From the NCBI GenBank assembly GCA_000711775.1, contig ARYC01000580.1, positions 26,256 to 90,255 of the forward strand: a DNA stretch of 64,000 bases. The letters are read 5' to 3'. The notes below the pieces were generated by a model. That model ran no database searches and had not been told where the DNA came from. It was given only the letters and a program-made list of their open reading frames with translations. The position numbers and the translations under genes are program-made. The DNA is from Oxytricha trifallax. Its lineage: Eukaryota; Ciliophora; Spirotrichea; Sporadotrichida; Oxytrichidae. This document shows positions 1 through 12,424 of this stretch, piece by piece. Numbering within the stretch: the first letter of the stretch is position 1; every line of letters begins with the position of its first letter.

Positions 1-2280
1 AAATTCTTTAAATAAATTTAAATTGAGTTTAAGCCAACAATAAGAATAATAAGGATAGATTTATATCAGAAATAAAATGACGTAAGGATAGTTTAAGTAC
101 ATGATATCAATTACTTCAAATGCTTTACAATGAATTGATGTTTAAATCATAATTGATATAAATATGAAGTTAATTTAATTATGCTTTGAGTTAATTTTAA
201 AATGACAGAGAAACTTGTCTTAACTATACCAAATGATGATGTTATTTGATCATATTGCTTATAATGAAGATTTCTTGGAAGATGTTCTTTGACTAGTTTC
301 ATTATATGTGAATGGTTTAGACGAATAATAATTGGTATTTACTCTAAAAAACTGATTTAACAGTCAGCATCTCATCGAATTTTAGTGAAATTTTTAGAAT
401 CAAGCAATAATGTAACAGTATGTGGATTTGTCTACAATATTAAATAAACACTAAGAAATAAATGGTATATCCTACAATTCAAAGAATTATTTATAAGGGT
501 ATGAATGAAATCAGCAAACAAGAGTAATTATATTCGAGAAGATCCTTTAGCAAAATTATTATAATAATAGAATCTACAAAGCTATATATATACAATTTAT
601 AACCTTTGCTTTTTTAATTTTAATTTTGTTTGTATTAGTTAAAAGTAATCTTAGATGGGCTCTAATGTTATAGAACAATTAATAATGGCATTATAAAAAA
701 CTAATAATTTACTAGATAGAATATGGGTGTTTTACGATTCCAATGTTAACCTGAAAAGGATGTAGTCAATCAAAAGACAAAGAAAATCGCACTAATAAGA
801 ATTAATCAAGGCTTTTGTATTATTAATATATATATAAACTGGCAATAGAGTAGATAAAAATATATGATTTCCATAAAAAAATATTCTACATTTGAGAATA
901 TTATGTAATAAAACTAATCAATTAACAAAAGCAAATGTTAAATGATAATATAGTACTTAGATGCCTCATTATATCAGTTATTAATAATATAAAATATCGT
1001 AATCTATTTTACTCTAAAGATCTTAAAGAAGAGGGAGTTTTATGATTATGGAGAAGATTACAATTCCTCACCCCAAACTAGCAAATAATTTGTAGGTTAT
1101 AGTAATTGATGCTTATGCTAAAAAAGCGAAGTTGATGAAGATCTCATCAAGGTATGAATCTAGTCAGGCAACAAGAGAAAACAGTAAGATCTTAGTTATT
1201 GAGCATTTTAGCATTTATTAATTGAAGATTGGTTACAAAATCATGGTAAATTGCATAGATATAATTTGAATATGATATACAAATAAATAAATTTTGAATT
1301 GCTTTCCCAAGAACTAAGCATAAAGCAGATAATAGCAATAGCATAATTAATTAAAACTACAAGAAAATGAAAAAATAGAAATATGGGGATAGACTGCTAT
1401 TATATGGATGAATAATAATGAGCATTTAAAAATCAATTCAATTAAATTGAATTGAATTCTATATAATCCTAAAATGAAAATTGCAGTTTTATTTATTTTT
1501 AATTTGCAAATATTGATCAATCTTCTAAGTAAATATAGAAAATAATAATTAATTATATAATTAAACTTGATCTTTAATTATATAGTGATTAAATTGCACT
1601 TTTATTTCATCTTATTTCTCTTTCCATAATTATCTTTTATATCTCCTTTACCATTTTTTACTCTATTTAACTTTTAAGTGGGGATTTCTGCATGAATTAT
1701 AATTGTTCCTTCGGACTTAATCAAACCTTTCCTCCTTATAATCAATATAATTAATTATATTTATAGATTATGATTAATATAGTATTGATATAACTGAATT
1801 AATATATAATAATTAAACACAAGTTAAAATTTAAATCTTAAAAATTAATCATTATAATAGTGTAAAATACATAGTAATATGAAAAATATACGTCTCAACA
1901 AAATAAATAATCATATTTTCATATATTTAAAAAATGAAAATCCTGTTAAAATAATTTTTTTGATAAGTTATAAATAAACTTTTTTATAATTAAAACTTAA
2001 ATAACATAATAAATGGAAGTAAATTAGGAATAAATGAATTTTGTTTTTCTTATTGATTAAAATATTGATTTATATTATTAATAAAAATAATAAATCTAAA
2101 TCAAAGCACTTTCAATAAGAGAATTGTAATAACTTGAAAGAAAAAAAATATTTAAAAACTTTTAGAATATTATTGTTTAATGGTGCTTCTAGAAATACTT
2201 TAGTAATATTTTGAATGCCAAAATCTTCTTATATATTTCTCAGTTGCTTCTTCACATCTCAATGTATTCTAATTTGGCAT
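1..2280. other. AT-rich region without recognisable genes
   Basis: Very AT-rich sequence with stop codons of every code in all frames and no stretch of raised GC. I see no supported gene, RNA or clear repeat here. Confidence 0.6.
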
Positions 2281-2545
2281 AAAACCCCATTAGTCAATTA
2301 AGAACGATAAATAGGAGATAAGAACAATTAAATTAAAAATATAATTATTATTGGCGTAAATTAATAATGTTTGGGCTAATTATTAAAACCATTGGCTCGA
2401 TTAATTGTCTCTATAAAATAAACCAATCAAGGTGAAAAAATTTTATTTTAGCCTTATTATATTTAATTTCAGCCAATTATAATTATATTTTAGTTTAATT
2501 GTTCTTATCTCCTAATCTTCATTCTTAATTGACTAATGGGGTTTT
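2281..2545. mobile_element. 265 bp MITE with AAAACCCC ends
   Basis: The left end starts AAAACCCCATTAGTCAATTA and the right end is its reverse complement, ending in GGGGTTTT. The terminal inverted repeats run about 70 bp each with few mismatches; the internal 120 bp is unique and non-coding. No convincing target-site duplication is visible. The internal sequence is homologous, in reverse orientation, to the left flank of the larger element at 8621-12395, so both belong to one family. Telomere-like C4A4 ends are known from TBE/Tec elements of spirotrich ciliates; membership here is inference. Confidence 0.75.
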
Positions 2546-5500
2546 AAATGTTTCAATTAAATGTCTCGAGGGACTCCTATCACACCGTTGTATCTGAAAT
2601 TGCGACAATTATGCTTAAATTTTACTCTAAAATCATGAAGATTCTAGAATAATCATTTAAAAAAGTAAAATATTTGTCAACTTTTATCAATTAAATATGA
2701 ACAAACAATCTTCGAGCTAAGCTGTAGATGTTGGCATTGATTATTTGTTGTTTAATTTTTATATTTACCTCTATATTAATTTTGTTAAAAGGATTTTAGG
2801 AGTTTACAAATTACAAATGTTATTTGATTTTCTTATCATGATTTATGAAAATGTACATTTTAACTATATCCCTTTTGCTGTCAAATTAGTAGTTTACTCT
2901 TAATCTCTCTAATCATAAATTTTATTGGGATTTTGTTAAATATAAACTATAATTAATTCAGAATTTTATTCTCCTAGCAAATTAAGGGGGAAATACAACA
3001 GAACATTTTTATAAGGCGAAACTTGAACTAAGATAAACCACATATATCTTAGTGATCAGACAAAATGCTGAAGTTTATATTCAGGCAATTTTATAAATAG
3101 CTGATTAAATGGAGCATATTATACCCTATGCATTTAACTCGACACCATTCCACAATATTATAATATATAAATTAGTTTTTATGAAAATATCCTCAAATGT
3201 AAGTTACATTGGTAGCATATATAATGCTGTTTTCCTCTAGTTGGGGTTATTTTTCTTATTATATTAAGAGATAGTGTTATAGTAGCATCCAATAAAATTA
3301 TCTTACTTTTGTCAATGCAAGATATACCATAAATTTTTTAGTTAATGGATTATAAGGTTTCTCCAATAAAAGAGTACTTTTTAGATTATTTACTAATAGC
3401 TTATTATCTACTCTTCTAAAACACCTCTTTGAATTCTTCGCACAAATTTGAACAAGATTATATTACAATAGATTCCAGATAAATTAATTGAAGAAGCTTT
3501 GTGTTCAAGATCTTCTATCACTTCTGCCCTGCCAGTCATTTATATATTGGTAATTATTGCTGAATTATTTACTATAAAAAAGGGCAAGGGTCTAATTATT
3601 AGTGATATCATACTAAATAATTTCACTGTAAATCTGTGACTATTTACAGCATTTGCTAGAAGGTAAGCCGTAAGATGTCTAAGTTTTAATGATTGAGCAA
3701 TTTTCAATTAATCCTCAATTCACTTCAATTTATTAAACGAGTGGAGGTTTCATATAATAATTTTTAAAAAAAAGTAAAATCGATATAAATTCCTTATAAA
3801 TATACGAACTGAAAAAAGAAGATTAGGAGAAATAATGAAATGATTATCACTGACTTATAGAACCAATATTTTTCAGTATAATCTTTCCTTTTTAGAAATA
3901 GAGCTATAACAGTTTAATAGGGCATTAAAATATGTAGTAGTCACTCTCGTAAAATATACATGATACTTCAGTTTTCTCCTCAGTAATAGAATTATACAAA
4001 TAGATTTTATGTAAAATGAGTTGATAAGCATTTGCTTCTATATCATTAAGTGAAAATTTAATATATATCTTATTTATAAAAGATTTATACAATATCAGAG
4101 ATAAACTCTAGATGATGTGCATTTGAGGTACAGTAAAAACAACAGATAAGTCAAAAGAGAGAGAACAGTATATTTATGGTGAGTCTAAGATGAAACTGTT
4201 GAACGATTGAAATAGAAACTAACTACAATACAAATCTAATTTTTATATTATCAGCTCTTATCCAAATTAGCCATCATAAATTCTGTAAATTATCATTTAG
4301 ATTAAATATATAACTAAAAGGAATTTTGCTTTTAAAATCCTATTATTTTAGCGAAAAGAAACATACAAATCAATTATTTATATAATATCACAAATTAAGT
4401 AATAACGATTGTGAATCAAAATCGAATAACGCTATAAATTATTTTAGATATTTTTAACGATTCTAATACTGTATTTTAATTATAACTATCCCCTTTTTTA
4501 AAAATTAATTATTAGATAAATTTTTATGTTTTAATGACTTTATTATATATATTATTTATAATAATGCCTTATATTCCAATTAAGTTTTGTAATGTAATTT
4601 TTATAAATGAAAAATTATTGTTTTATTTTAATTAAATCTAATCTTGTATAAATTAAATTAACTGTTTCACTAGATTAATTTTAATTTATTGTGATTTAAA
4701 TGCAATTTAAAATAACTTTTTCAGTTGTATTTTGATCTAAAATGTGTATAATTTTCATCAAAACTATTATTGAAATATGTATAATCTTTAGTATTTAATG
4801 ATAATTTATAATGGGAATAGGTGAATTGGTAAATGTCTAGATGTGAGAATTGCCTCTTTCAGTGGTATTTCTGCTATTAATTGAGTAATTGAATATTCAG
4901 AAAAAATTTAGTATAGTTGGTGTTTTGGCAGGAAACATTTCACTATAAAAACCTAAAATAAATTCTAGATATAGTGTCAAATTCATCTCAAGTTCTTGAG
5001 AAACTAAAATAATCGTGATATTTAACACATTCAGTGATGGTTAAATAATCTATTGCTTTTTACTCAATTTTTGAGTTATCTTATTTTTAAGTATTAAGCA
5101 TTTTAATTTAAATCATAAATGTAACTAAAATTGGAAAATTTATTACACTCTAAATTAAATAATTAATTATTAAATTAAATTAAATTAAAAATCAACAAGG
5201 AAAGTAACTAAATATTATAAAAATATTGAATATATAGATTAGCTCTTCTACTTAAGAGTTAAATTTGTCTTTAACATAAAGATAATGAAATAACGATTTT
5301 TATCAAAATTAATAAATTTTGATAAATTTGTTTTAATTTCTCACTTAATCTAAATTATTAAATTCAATAATTAAACATTTTTCCCAGATAATAATCTAAA
5401 TTAAATAATAATGATTAATTTACTTTTAAATAACTCCTTCTCCCTCGTTTTTGACTGATTTTTATATCTTTAGTTTTTCTTCAGTTCCCTTTGATTTTGT

Positions 5501-6159
5501 TCTTATATAATCCATCTATTGTCCCCTTTATATCAATTTAGTAGTGTTAAAAATAAACTATTTTATTTTGTGTATTTTTTTCTATCTATATTTCTTATCA
5601 TAAATATGTTAAAATAAGATATGTAGATTTGTGATAGCTTGGTTAATAGCAAAAACATAAAAAGATAAAGACTGGGAAATAAAAAAATGAAAAAAAAAAT
5701 CTTGGTAACTGAGACATCATGCAATGTAGTATATAAATGATGATTAGTTTCACATTGCTACAATATTGAGTATTTTAATAAAAAGTTAAAATAGCAAATT
5801 GAAATTTAAGACATAAGGACTTAAATCAAATTAGATTAATTAACTGAAAGTTATAATCATAAGAGGTTAAAAAACATTCAACTTTAGCAAAATATTAACA
5901 ATCAATCAGTAATTTAAATTCTATAGAATGAGATAACAGTTTGCTTGTTTAATTTATTGCGAAGATCCTTAAAATAACTATTATGCCAATTAAATAATAT
6001 CAGAATTTTTTTAATTTTTAAGGTTTCTACTGCCAAAGTATCTTATTAGTTTTAAGGCCATGAATATAATACACTTTTAAGAACTCACGACAATGGCTCC
6101 AGAAAATTTTTGATATAAAATTAATGATTAGTAAAAGTGAAAGTGTTATCAGTATAATG
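2546..6159. other. AT-rich region without recognisable genes
   Basis: No coding stretch, RNA gene or inverted repeat could be supported in this interval. Confidence 0.55.
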
Positions 6160-7130
6160 TATTTTCAATGTATTGTCACGTCGACACCTTTATCATGGTC
6201 ATGATCACCATAGTCACGAGGATCACAAGGGCAGTTTCCATATGAATATGTAACTGGCGAGTTGAAAGAGACTTTTGTTGTAAGTGCTCTTTTATGTAAT
6301 TCAAAAAACTAACGCTGAAATTATGCATTTTCAAGTGATAGTCACTAGGTCTGCATAGCGAAGTCATGTTAAAAATGATCACGTTTATGATCACAAAGAC
6401 CAATATGCAGTAACCACGTGACTATATAACTGGTGAGTTGAGGAGAAGTCGTGATACCTGCAATATTTTCAAGTAAATCGACATATTATCACTTATATCA
6501 TGCATTTTCATTTAATGGACACGGGTCTCCGTGGTCGTGATCTTTGTATAAAATGTAACTCTAATGGTCACGATGACCACTAGAACAGCAACAACATGAC
6601 AACGTAACTGGTGAATTAAGAGTGGTCATGATCACTACTATTTTTCTACATCATTCTACATATTAATACTAAAACATGCATTTTAAAATTATAATCATGT
6701 GGTAACATTGATAATGGTCACGAAGTTCACGAGTACAGAGTCTATGTGACCACGTCATTGATGAAATGAAGGGTTTTTATTTTACCAATTGGATTTTAAG
6801 TCTACTATTCAACTATCAAATCTTTCATTGCCAAGTGATAAACATATGTCACACTAATCATGGTCGCTATGGTGACAATCATATCAATGGTTATGTAATA
6901 TAAGTCACTGTAATCATCGCAAGGAAACTAGGGCGAAGACCACAAAACAACATAAATGATGAGTTAAAAGTGTTAGTGGAAACGGTTCTATTTTGAAGTC
7001 AAACAAAAGAATTATAACTGTAATCGTGCATTTCTCAAAGAGATCAATAATATAAAAATAAATGATTAGTGAATAACCATTTAAATAATAAGAGTCATTT
7101 AAACCTCGCTGAACATGCACGAATCTTGTA
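6160..7130. repeat. Degenerate tandem array, ~200 bp unit, block 1
   Basis: The same word order recurs about every 150-220 bp: a GTCACG/GGTCATGATCA-rich segment, then a segment like GTAACTGGTGAGTTGA, then a TCGACAT...CATGCATTTTCA segment. At least four or five diverged copies can be followed. The units are rich in palindromic GTCAC/GTGAC words, and GC is higher than in the surroundings. Short ORFs inside it are by-products of the repeat. It looks like an old satellite. Confidence 0.7.
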
Positions 7131-7544
7131 CCAGTAATAATTGATCTTAAGAACTCGTAGATTTATACGGAAAATGAGCAATTTATGCAATTTACTTATA
7201 AAATCTTTAATTCTTCATTTTTTGGGATTTAATAGGACTTGCTAGAGGGGCATGGAAATTCATGTGGTGACTTGAAATTAAATAAATCAACTAAACTTAA
7301 TATCTTTAACAAAATAATATTGAATCATGGAGTTAATTTAATTAATATTTTTAAAAAAGAATCTCGTTAATAATCAATCACGGGCAGAGCTATCAAAATA
7401 TAATTTACTTGTGACATTTACAGATACCTGGAAATATCGATTCTAGTAATTTTGACCTTGCTGAACTCGAATATCAAACCAGATTTGATTTATCTTATAA
7501 ATGCGCAAAGTTACAGGCATCTTAGTCATATATGAAATGTTTAA
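7131..7544. other. Spacer between satellite blocks
   Basis: AT-rich; no gene and no clear copies of the flanking repeat. Confidence 0.5.
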
Positions 7545-7890
7545 TGTTAAGAAAACCATGAAGGCGGTGACCAAGTGAACACAATTACAGTTACTACGTT
7601 ATTACGATTGCGGTTACAATGTGGCCATATAACTTGTTAGTTGAGTGTGATCGTTGTCACTGGTAAATAATTAGATCATTCGATGAATTAACATTGAAAT
7701 CATTCTTTTTCAAGTGATTGTCACGTAGTCACAGTAGTCAGGGTCATGGTTATGATCTCCATTCTCATTTTCATAGTCTAGATTACCACGATGGCATTGC
7801 CCACGTTACTATATAACTAATGAGTTTAGTGTGGTAGTGGTCACTTTTCTATTTTGAAGTCATTCGACGAATCGACATCGAAATGTGAGT
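7545..7890. repeat. Degenerate tandem array, block 2
   Basis: About two more copies of the ~200 bp unit seen at 6160-7130, including the CATATAACTTGTTAGTTGAG and ATATAACTAATGAGTTTAGT segments and the CATTCGACGAATCGACATCG segment. Confidence 0.65.
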
Positions 7891-9137
7891 TTAATCATTA
7901 ATAATAGTTAGATTTATAAATAATTTAAGCAAATTTATAAAGAAATCAATAAATGTAGTGCAACTTGTTCTTATTCTATTTTAAACAATGTTTTCTGGAA
8001 CATTCTATAAGCATATTGACGATATTTATTGCACAAGAAGCAGCATTGTGTTTTTAAAAACCAATTATTTGAAGCATTGTTGTTTACTTAAAAATTGTTT
8101 TCAATTTTGTAGGTTGTCTAAGTTTTTTAGCAAAGACTTTAAACTAAATATCAAATTCTAAGATATATACGACTTTGCTAAGCTAAAATTATATATCTTT
8201 TAATATATTAGCTTATTTAATTTAATTCAATTTAATTTAATTTATAATTTAATTTTAAATTTTCACTTCTGAAATTTCTTATTGTTCTTCTAGAAGCAAA
8301 AAATAGCAGTTAGTTATTATATGAAATCCCTCATCAACAGTTTCTTCAATAACATAAATTTATTATTAAAACCAATTTCATATTAGTAGCTAATTTTAGA
8401 TAAATATTGTATTTAATTAAGGGAATCATTATAATGAACTATAAAATCCCTAATCAATTACAATATTTTCATAATTTCACATAGAAATAAAATTTTAATT
8501 CATTATAATCTGTTTTTATATTTTAATGATCTTAATTTGTTTAGTTATTATTGATAAAAATAATTTTGATAATTATTTATAAGCCTTCAATAAAAATATT
8601 ATATTTTAATATAAATAAATAAAAGCCCTTAGATTAATTAAAACACGAAGATCGAGGTTAATAAGAATTAAATTAAAAATTACTATTTACTGACTGAAAT
8701 TCAATATAATTAAGTTATAATCAAATTTACGTACCTTAATTTGATTATTTTAAAAGAACAATTAATCTTGCCAATAGTTAAATAATTAACCCAAACATAA
8801 TAATTTTAATAAAATAGGAAATAATCATGAAATCAAAATTTAAAGATTAAATAAAACAGTCATCATATGTTAAATACAAGTAAAATTATAATAAATTAGG
8901 AAAAAATGAAATAATTATAAGCTTAATTTGACATAATAAAGATTGTATACATTCAGTATTTTTATTAGGCATTTGATATTTAAATAAATATTACTTTATC
9001 TGATTTGATTGTTAACTAGATCACTAGTGGTGTGGAAATGTTTGATATTATAAAACCCCAAGAGTAAAATTTCAACGAATTTTGCGAATTAAAATTTAAT
9101 CAACAATGAATCAAATGCTAGTTTAAATATATAATCA

Positions 9138-9720
9138 TCATTCAACAATCTTGCAAATCTTGTCGTAGTACTTCTTCTCCTCCTTGGTCATGGTTGAGCT
9201 GCCTGCCACGCTGGCCTTGATGTCGTTCTTGTACACAATCTCTTCCCAGTACCACCTTCTAAGCTGGTCCGTCTCCACCTTTTCCCACACGTCGGAGAAG
9301 TGATCGATGATGACACGGGGTGCCCAGGGGTTTGCGATGTAGACTGCCTGCAGCCCCGAGTACACCTTGTCCTGGCTCACCCTCTCAAGCTTCTACATTT
9401 CGGCGTTGACGAGGTCCACCTGGGCCTGGCTGGGTTGGGCATTGAAGTCGTTGAGATTGGTCGCGACGAGGTGCTCCCTCACTTCTTGTGAAATGCGCTT
9501 CAACTTGTAAGATGCTGCCAGGGACCTGGCCCAATGCCAAGTGAACAGGAGATCCTCATGATCATCAGGATGAACTTCAAATCTCCAATTATGCTTTCAT
9601 AAGAGGTCAAATCCTTTTCCCATCTCAAGAATTCGAAATTCCTGCAGACAAATTCAAGCCAGCAATAGGTGGCCTTCATGATCCCCTTTTCCTTTGCTTC
9701 TTCTCCATTTCTAATCTCAA
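9138..9720 (-). pseudogene. Unrecognised element gene, frameshifted
   Basis: Read on the minus strand with TAG/TAA as Gln, two frames each give convincing protein. Upstream is a part with KATYCWLEFVCRNFEFLRWE. Downstream, after a shift near 9580, is a part with LLFTWHWARSLAASYKL and NPWAPRVIIDHFSDVW, ending KICKIVE at a TGA at 9138-9140. GC is near 50 %, against about 22 % outside. The stop lies 79 bp inside the left end of the element. I recognise no family. The frame change may be decay, an unseen intron or an assembly error. Confidence 0.5.
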
Positions 9721-10027
9721 AGTTTTATATTTAAAATTAATTATAATTATAATAGGGCTTAATAGATTTTAAATATTGGGAATTAAACTTTAATTGGCCT
9801 ATTAAATATTTTAGTATTAAAAGTTTGCCTAACTTACCAAATCAGTGTTGCAGAGAAATTTGAGGGTAAAAACGCAAATGGGGACCAGCAAAGATAGTCA
9901 TCCGAGAGCCCTTGAAAAGACGCATCGTCCTCTAATCTACGACACAGACAATTGTTTCCCAGGCTGAGATAAACTTCAAATAAGAATGGTGGGGTTTTGG
10001 CACTTTTAATAGAGTATGGGTGATTCA

Positions 10028-10512
10028 TCATTTCGCAGATTGGGTGGCCAAAACCAGAATCAATTACAGTATCAGACAGCCTGCAGGCTCAAATGCTTCA
10101 GGGCATCGACCAAAGAGCATGCGAACGCGCCGGTGAGCCACCGCATGTCCAAGTTTGATAGCTGCCTAGCCAGGGCCTGCGCATAGCGCCTCAGTTGCTT
10201 CCTATAGCCTATTAAGGGAGGTAAACATACTTTGTAGAGACAGGCAGGAGCATAGGGTTGAGGTCGCGGCACTTAATGAACCTGAATGACTTTTCCACTG
10301 GAGCCATGTCGTACTGGTAGGGGCCCAAGAAGAGTATGGGTACGTTAAGCTTCTGCAAGACGCTATTGGTATAGCTGCTACGGTGGTAGGACGCGTTGTC
10401 CATCAACAATAGGGAGTGAGATCCAGTTTGTAGCAGATTGGGTGCCAGTCACAAGATAAAGATGGTCCTCTTCGTTTTCGTTTATTCAGTGGTTTCGATT
10501 TCGTCTGCATGA
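10028..10512 (-). pseudogene. DD34E (Tc1/mariner-IS630 type) transposase, C-terminal half
   Basis: The minus strand encodes LLMDNASYHRS with the second catalytic Asp. It is followed, after exactly 34 residues, by Glu in a PYQYDMAPVEKSF context, the DD34E spacing of IS630/Tc1/mariner transposases. A 22-base GT...AG stretch (10209-10230, GTATGTTTACC...TTAATAG) behaves as an intron: removing it joins the frame to a C-terminal part containing AVAHRRVRMLFGR, ending in TGA at 10028. The N-terminal half with the first catalytic Asp was not found, and an in-frame TGA sits at 10449-10451. The copy looks incomplete, although the visible catalytic pair is intact. Confidence 0.7.
10209..10230 (-). other. 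22-base intron in transposase remnant
   Basis: GTATGT at the 5' end and TTAATAG at the 3' end on the minus strand. Removal restores one frame through the transposase C-terminus. Introns this short are known in several ciliates. Confidence 0.5.
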
Positions 10513-10593
10513 GGAAAGATTTCTTATGGCGTATTCCTTTGTAACTAAACGCTTTTATCTTTTTACTTGGCGGTGTTGGACGGGTTGAGATAT

Positions 10594-11751
10594 TCAAAGA
10601 AATGATGGTTTTTGCAGCTCCTTATCCTTTTTTATCACATTTTAGATATCGTAGAGTCTGAAACCGGATAGTCTTTCTTTGAGACCAGTGGGGTTGCTCT
10701 TATGACAAAGAGTATAGAGATAATTGTTATCTGAGAAGTACAGACCAACACAGTTTTACTCCTCGTAGGTTCTAGTCTCGTTTGTCTTAAGATCAATTTT
10801 GTAGAAGTTTGAATTATCAACAATGAACATGTATCTTTCATCCTTGAATCTGATACCAGAATGAATTTACTGTTCTAGATCTGGAACATTATCCATTTAC
10901 CAAATGAAATTAACTGTTGGCTCTTCTGGACCCATAACTAACTCATACAGAGAAACATTGTCGTTTTATTGGATGAGGATTTCGGTCTTTTCACTGGGTG
11001 CAAACATGAAAACGAAATTGGTGTCACTTGACAAGAATGGGAATTTATCATCTGTGAACTGGTAGAGTTATCTCTGATGAAGAATATTGAGAATGTAGTT
11101 GTATCCAGAATCCTTCTCCTCATTTTCCTCTCTGGAAAGAATGAATGACCACTGATTGTCGTCTCTGTCTTAATCGAAGGTAAGTAGGTTACCTTTGCAT
11201 TGAAGTTCAAGGTCAAAGTCTAAGCTGTACTCTTCGGAATCTGGGTCTTCGTTGCCTCTCTTGTTGATGAACTTGATTCTGCTGATTGTGAATAGTTGTG
11301 GTTTTTTGCATTTAGTATCGTATTAGGCCCCACCTCTAGCCTTGGGCGCGTCTCCATCTCTTTGATCTTTTGTAGCATCTCAGATAGTAGCCTCCATCGT
11401 CTCCTCCGTCTCAATTAACTTCTATAAGGGTTCGTCATCCACAAAGGTCAGCTTGCGAACTGTAGTGTATTGCTGTACAATTGAGTCCACCATCTCCTGG
11501 TAAAAGGTAATAACGTCGTCGCCAAAGATGGTTGAGGCTAAGTTCTTTATCTCTTTCTCTCATCTCTTCTCAACGGTTATATTGTTCATTAAGCATTTTA
11601 GTCTAATTCTAAAAATCTCAGGTTCTGGTATTTGGGTTGGCACGAGGAGGGCCCGAAGGTTGGGCGGCAGCACCCGCAGGTCAAGCTCGACTGGCGATGA
11701 GGAGAGGAAGTTAATGATCGTATTTGTCACCCTGTTATCCGGGCTGAGCAT
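10594..11751 (-). CDS. Unrecognised cargo gene of the C4A4 element
   Basis: One minus-strand frame runs from ATG (MLSPDNRVTNTIINF) for 386 codons with TAA/TAG as Gln and high GC. It contains two in-frame TGA codons (11560-11562 and 11380-11382) in otherwise coherent protein (EKR-TGA-EKEIKN and ATI-TGA-DATKD), and reaches another TGA at 10594. The second half has recurring aromatic-rich segments such as DDKFPFLSSDTNFVFMF, RYMFIVDNSNFYKIDL and YFSDNNYLYTLCHK, which resemble beta-propeller blades, but I cannot assign a family. It begins about 250 bp inside the right element end and points inward. Either TGA is sense here or the copy has decayed. Confidence 0.5.
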
Positions 11752-12424
11752 CAAGGTTGTAGATTGAAGGCAAAATTATTATAATTTAAGAGATTAGTAT
11801 AAATAAAATTTAATCGAAATCAGCTTAATAATTTGGTAGCTTTATGTTTTATAAAGACACCCCTATATATATATATATATTTATATTGTACTAAGTTAAT
11901 TTATTAGAAAGCTACCAAATGTTTTATAATAATTAAAATACTATATTTATTTTATTTTCAAATTCACAATTAATTCAAATTTTACTCTTGGGGTTTTAAC
12001 ATTTTAATATAGATTTGAGGTTTGCCTATTTATTCAGTGTAAATGCAGAAAATAAAGAGCCCGCTTACTACAAAATCTGTAATCAAAATTACTTTTAAAT
12101 TTCAAAAAAATATTATTATGATTATTTAAAATGAAAATAGTATTTTTAATATAAATTATCATAAATAATTTTGAATATTTTCAAAGGCTTTGATATCAAG
12201 AGAGAAATTAGAAGAAATTAATGACATTTCAATCCATTTTAATTTCTAATTAAGTATTTATAAATCTATTATGTTTATCAATTTCTTTATACAATTTTTA
12301 ATTATATATGATTAAAAAACACCAATAATAGTTAATTTTTAACTTAATTGTTTTTAAACCTCAATCTTTTTTTCTTAAATAATCATTGGGGTTTTAAATA
12401 TTATGATGATAAAATTTAAGAAAA

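Larger units (their letters stand above)
9052..11997. mobile_element. 2.9 kb element with C4A4 ends, inserted in an older element
   Basis: It starts AAAACCCCAAGAGTAAAATT and ends with the reverse complement ...TACTCTTGGGGTTTT. The perfect terminal repeat is about 20 bp, with weaker similarity inside. All coding sequence is on the minus strand, with much higher GC than the flanks: an unrecognised gene (10594-11751), a DD34E transposase C-terminus (10028-10512) and a further unrecognised gene (9138-9720). Its right subterminal region is homologous to the left end of the element at 22001, so both are one family. No clear target-site duplication. Confidence 0.75.
8621..12395. mobile_element. Larger member of the MITE family, split by a nested element
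   Basis: The left end (AAAAGCCCTTAGATTAATTA) and right end (...AATCATTGGGGTTTT) are diverged inverted copies over about 70 bp. The first ~200 bp align along their whole length with the reverse complement of the MITE at 2281-2545, including the shared words AGCCAAT/TGCCAAT and CCCAAACATAATAATTT. After removal of the nested 9052-11997 element about 0.83 kb remains, so this is a longer relative of the 265 bp MITE. The left terminus has decayed (AAAAGCCC instead of AAAACCCC). Confidence 0.6.

Noticed and set aside
9300-9491. Plus-strand ORF over the minus-strand element gene
   Set aside because: GC-rich shadow of the better supported minus-strand frame; no motif.
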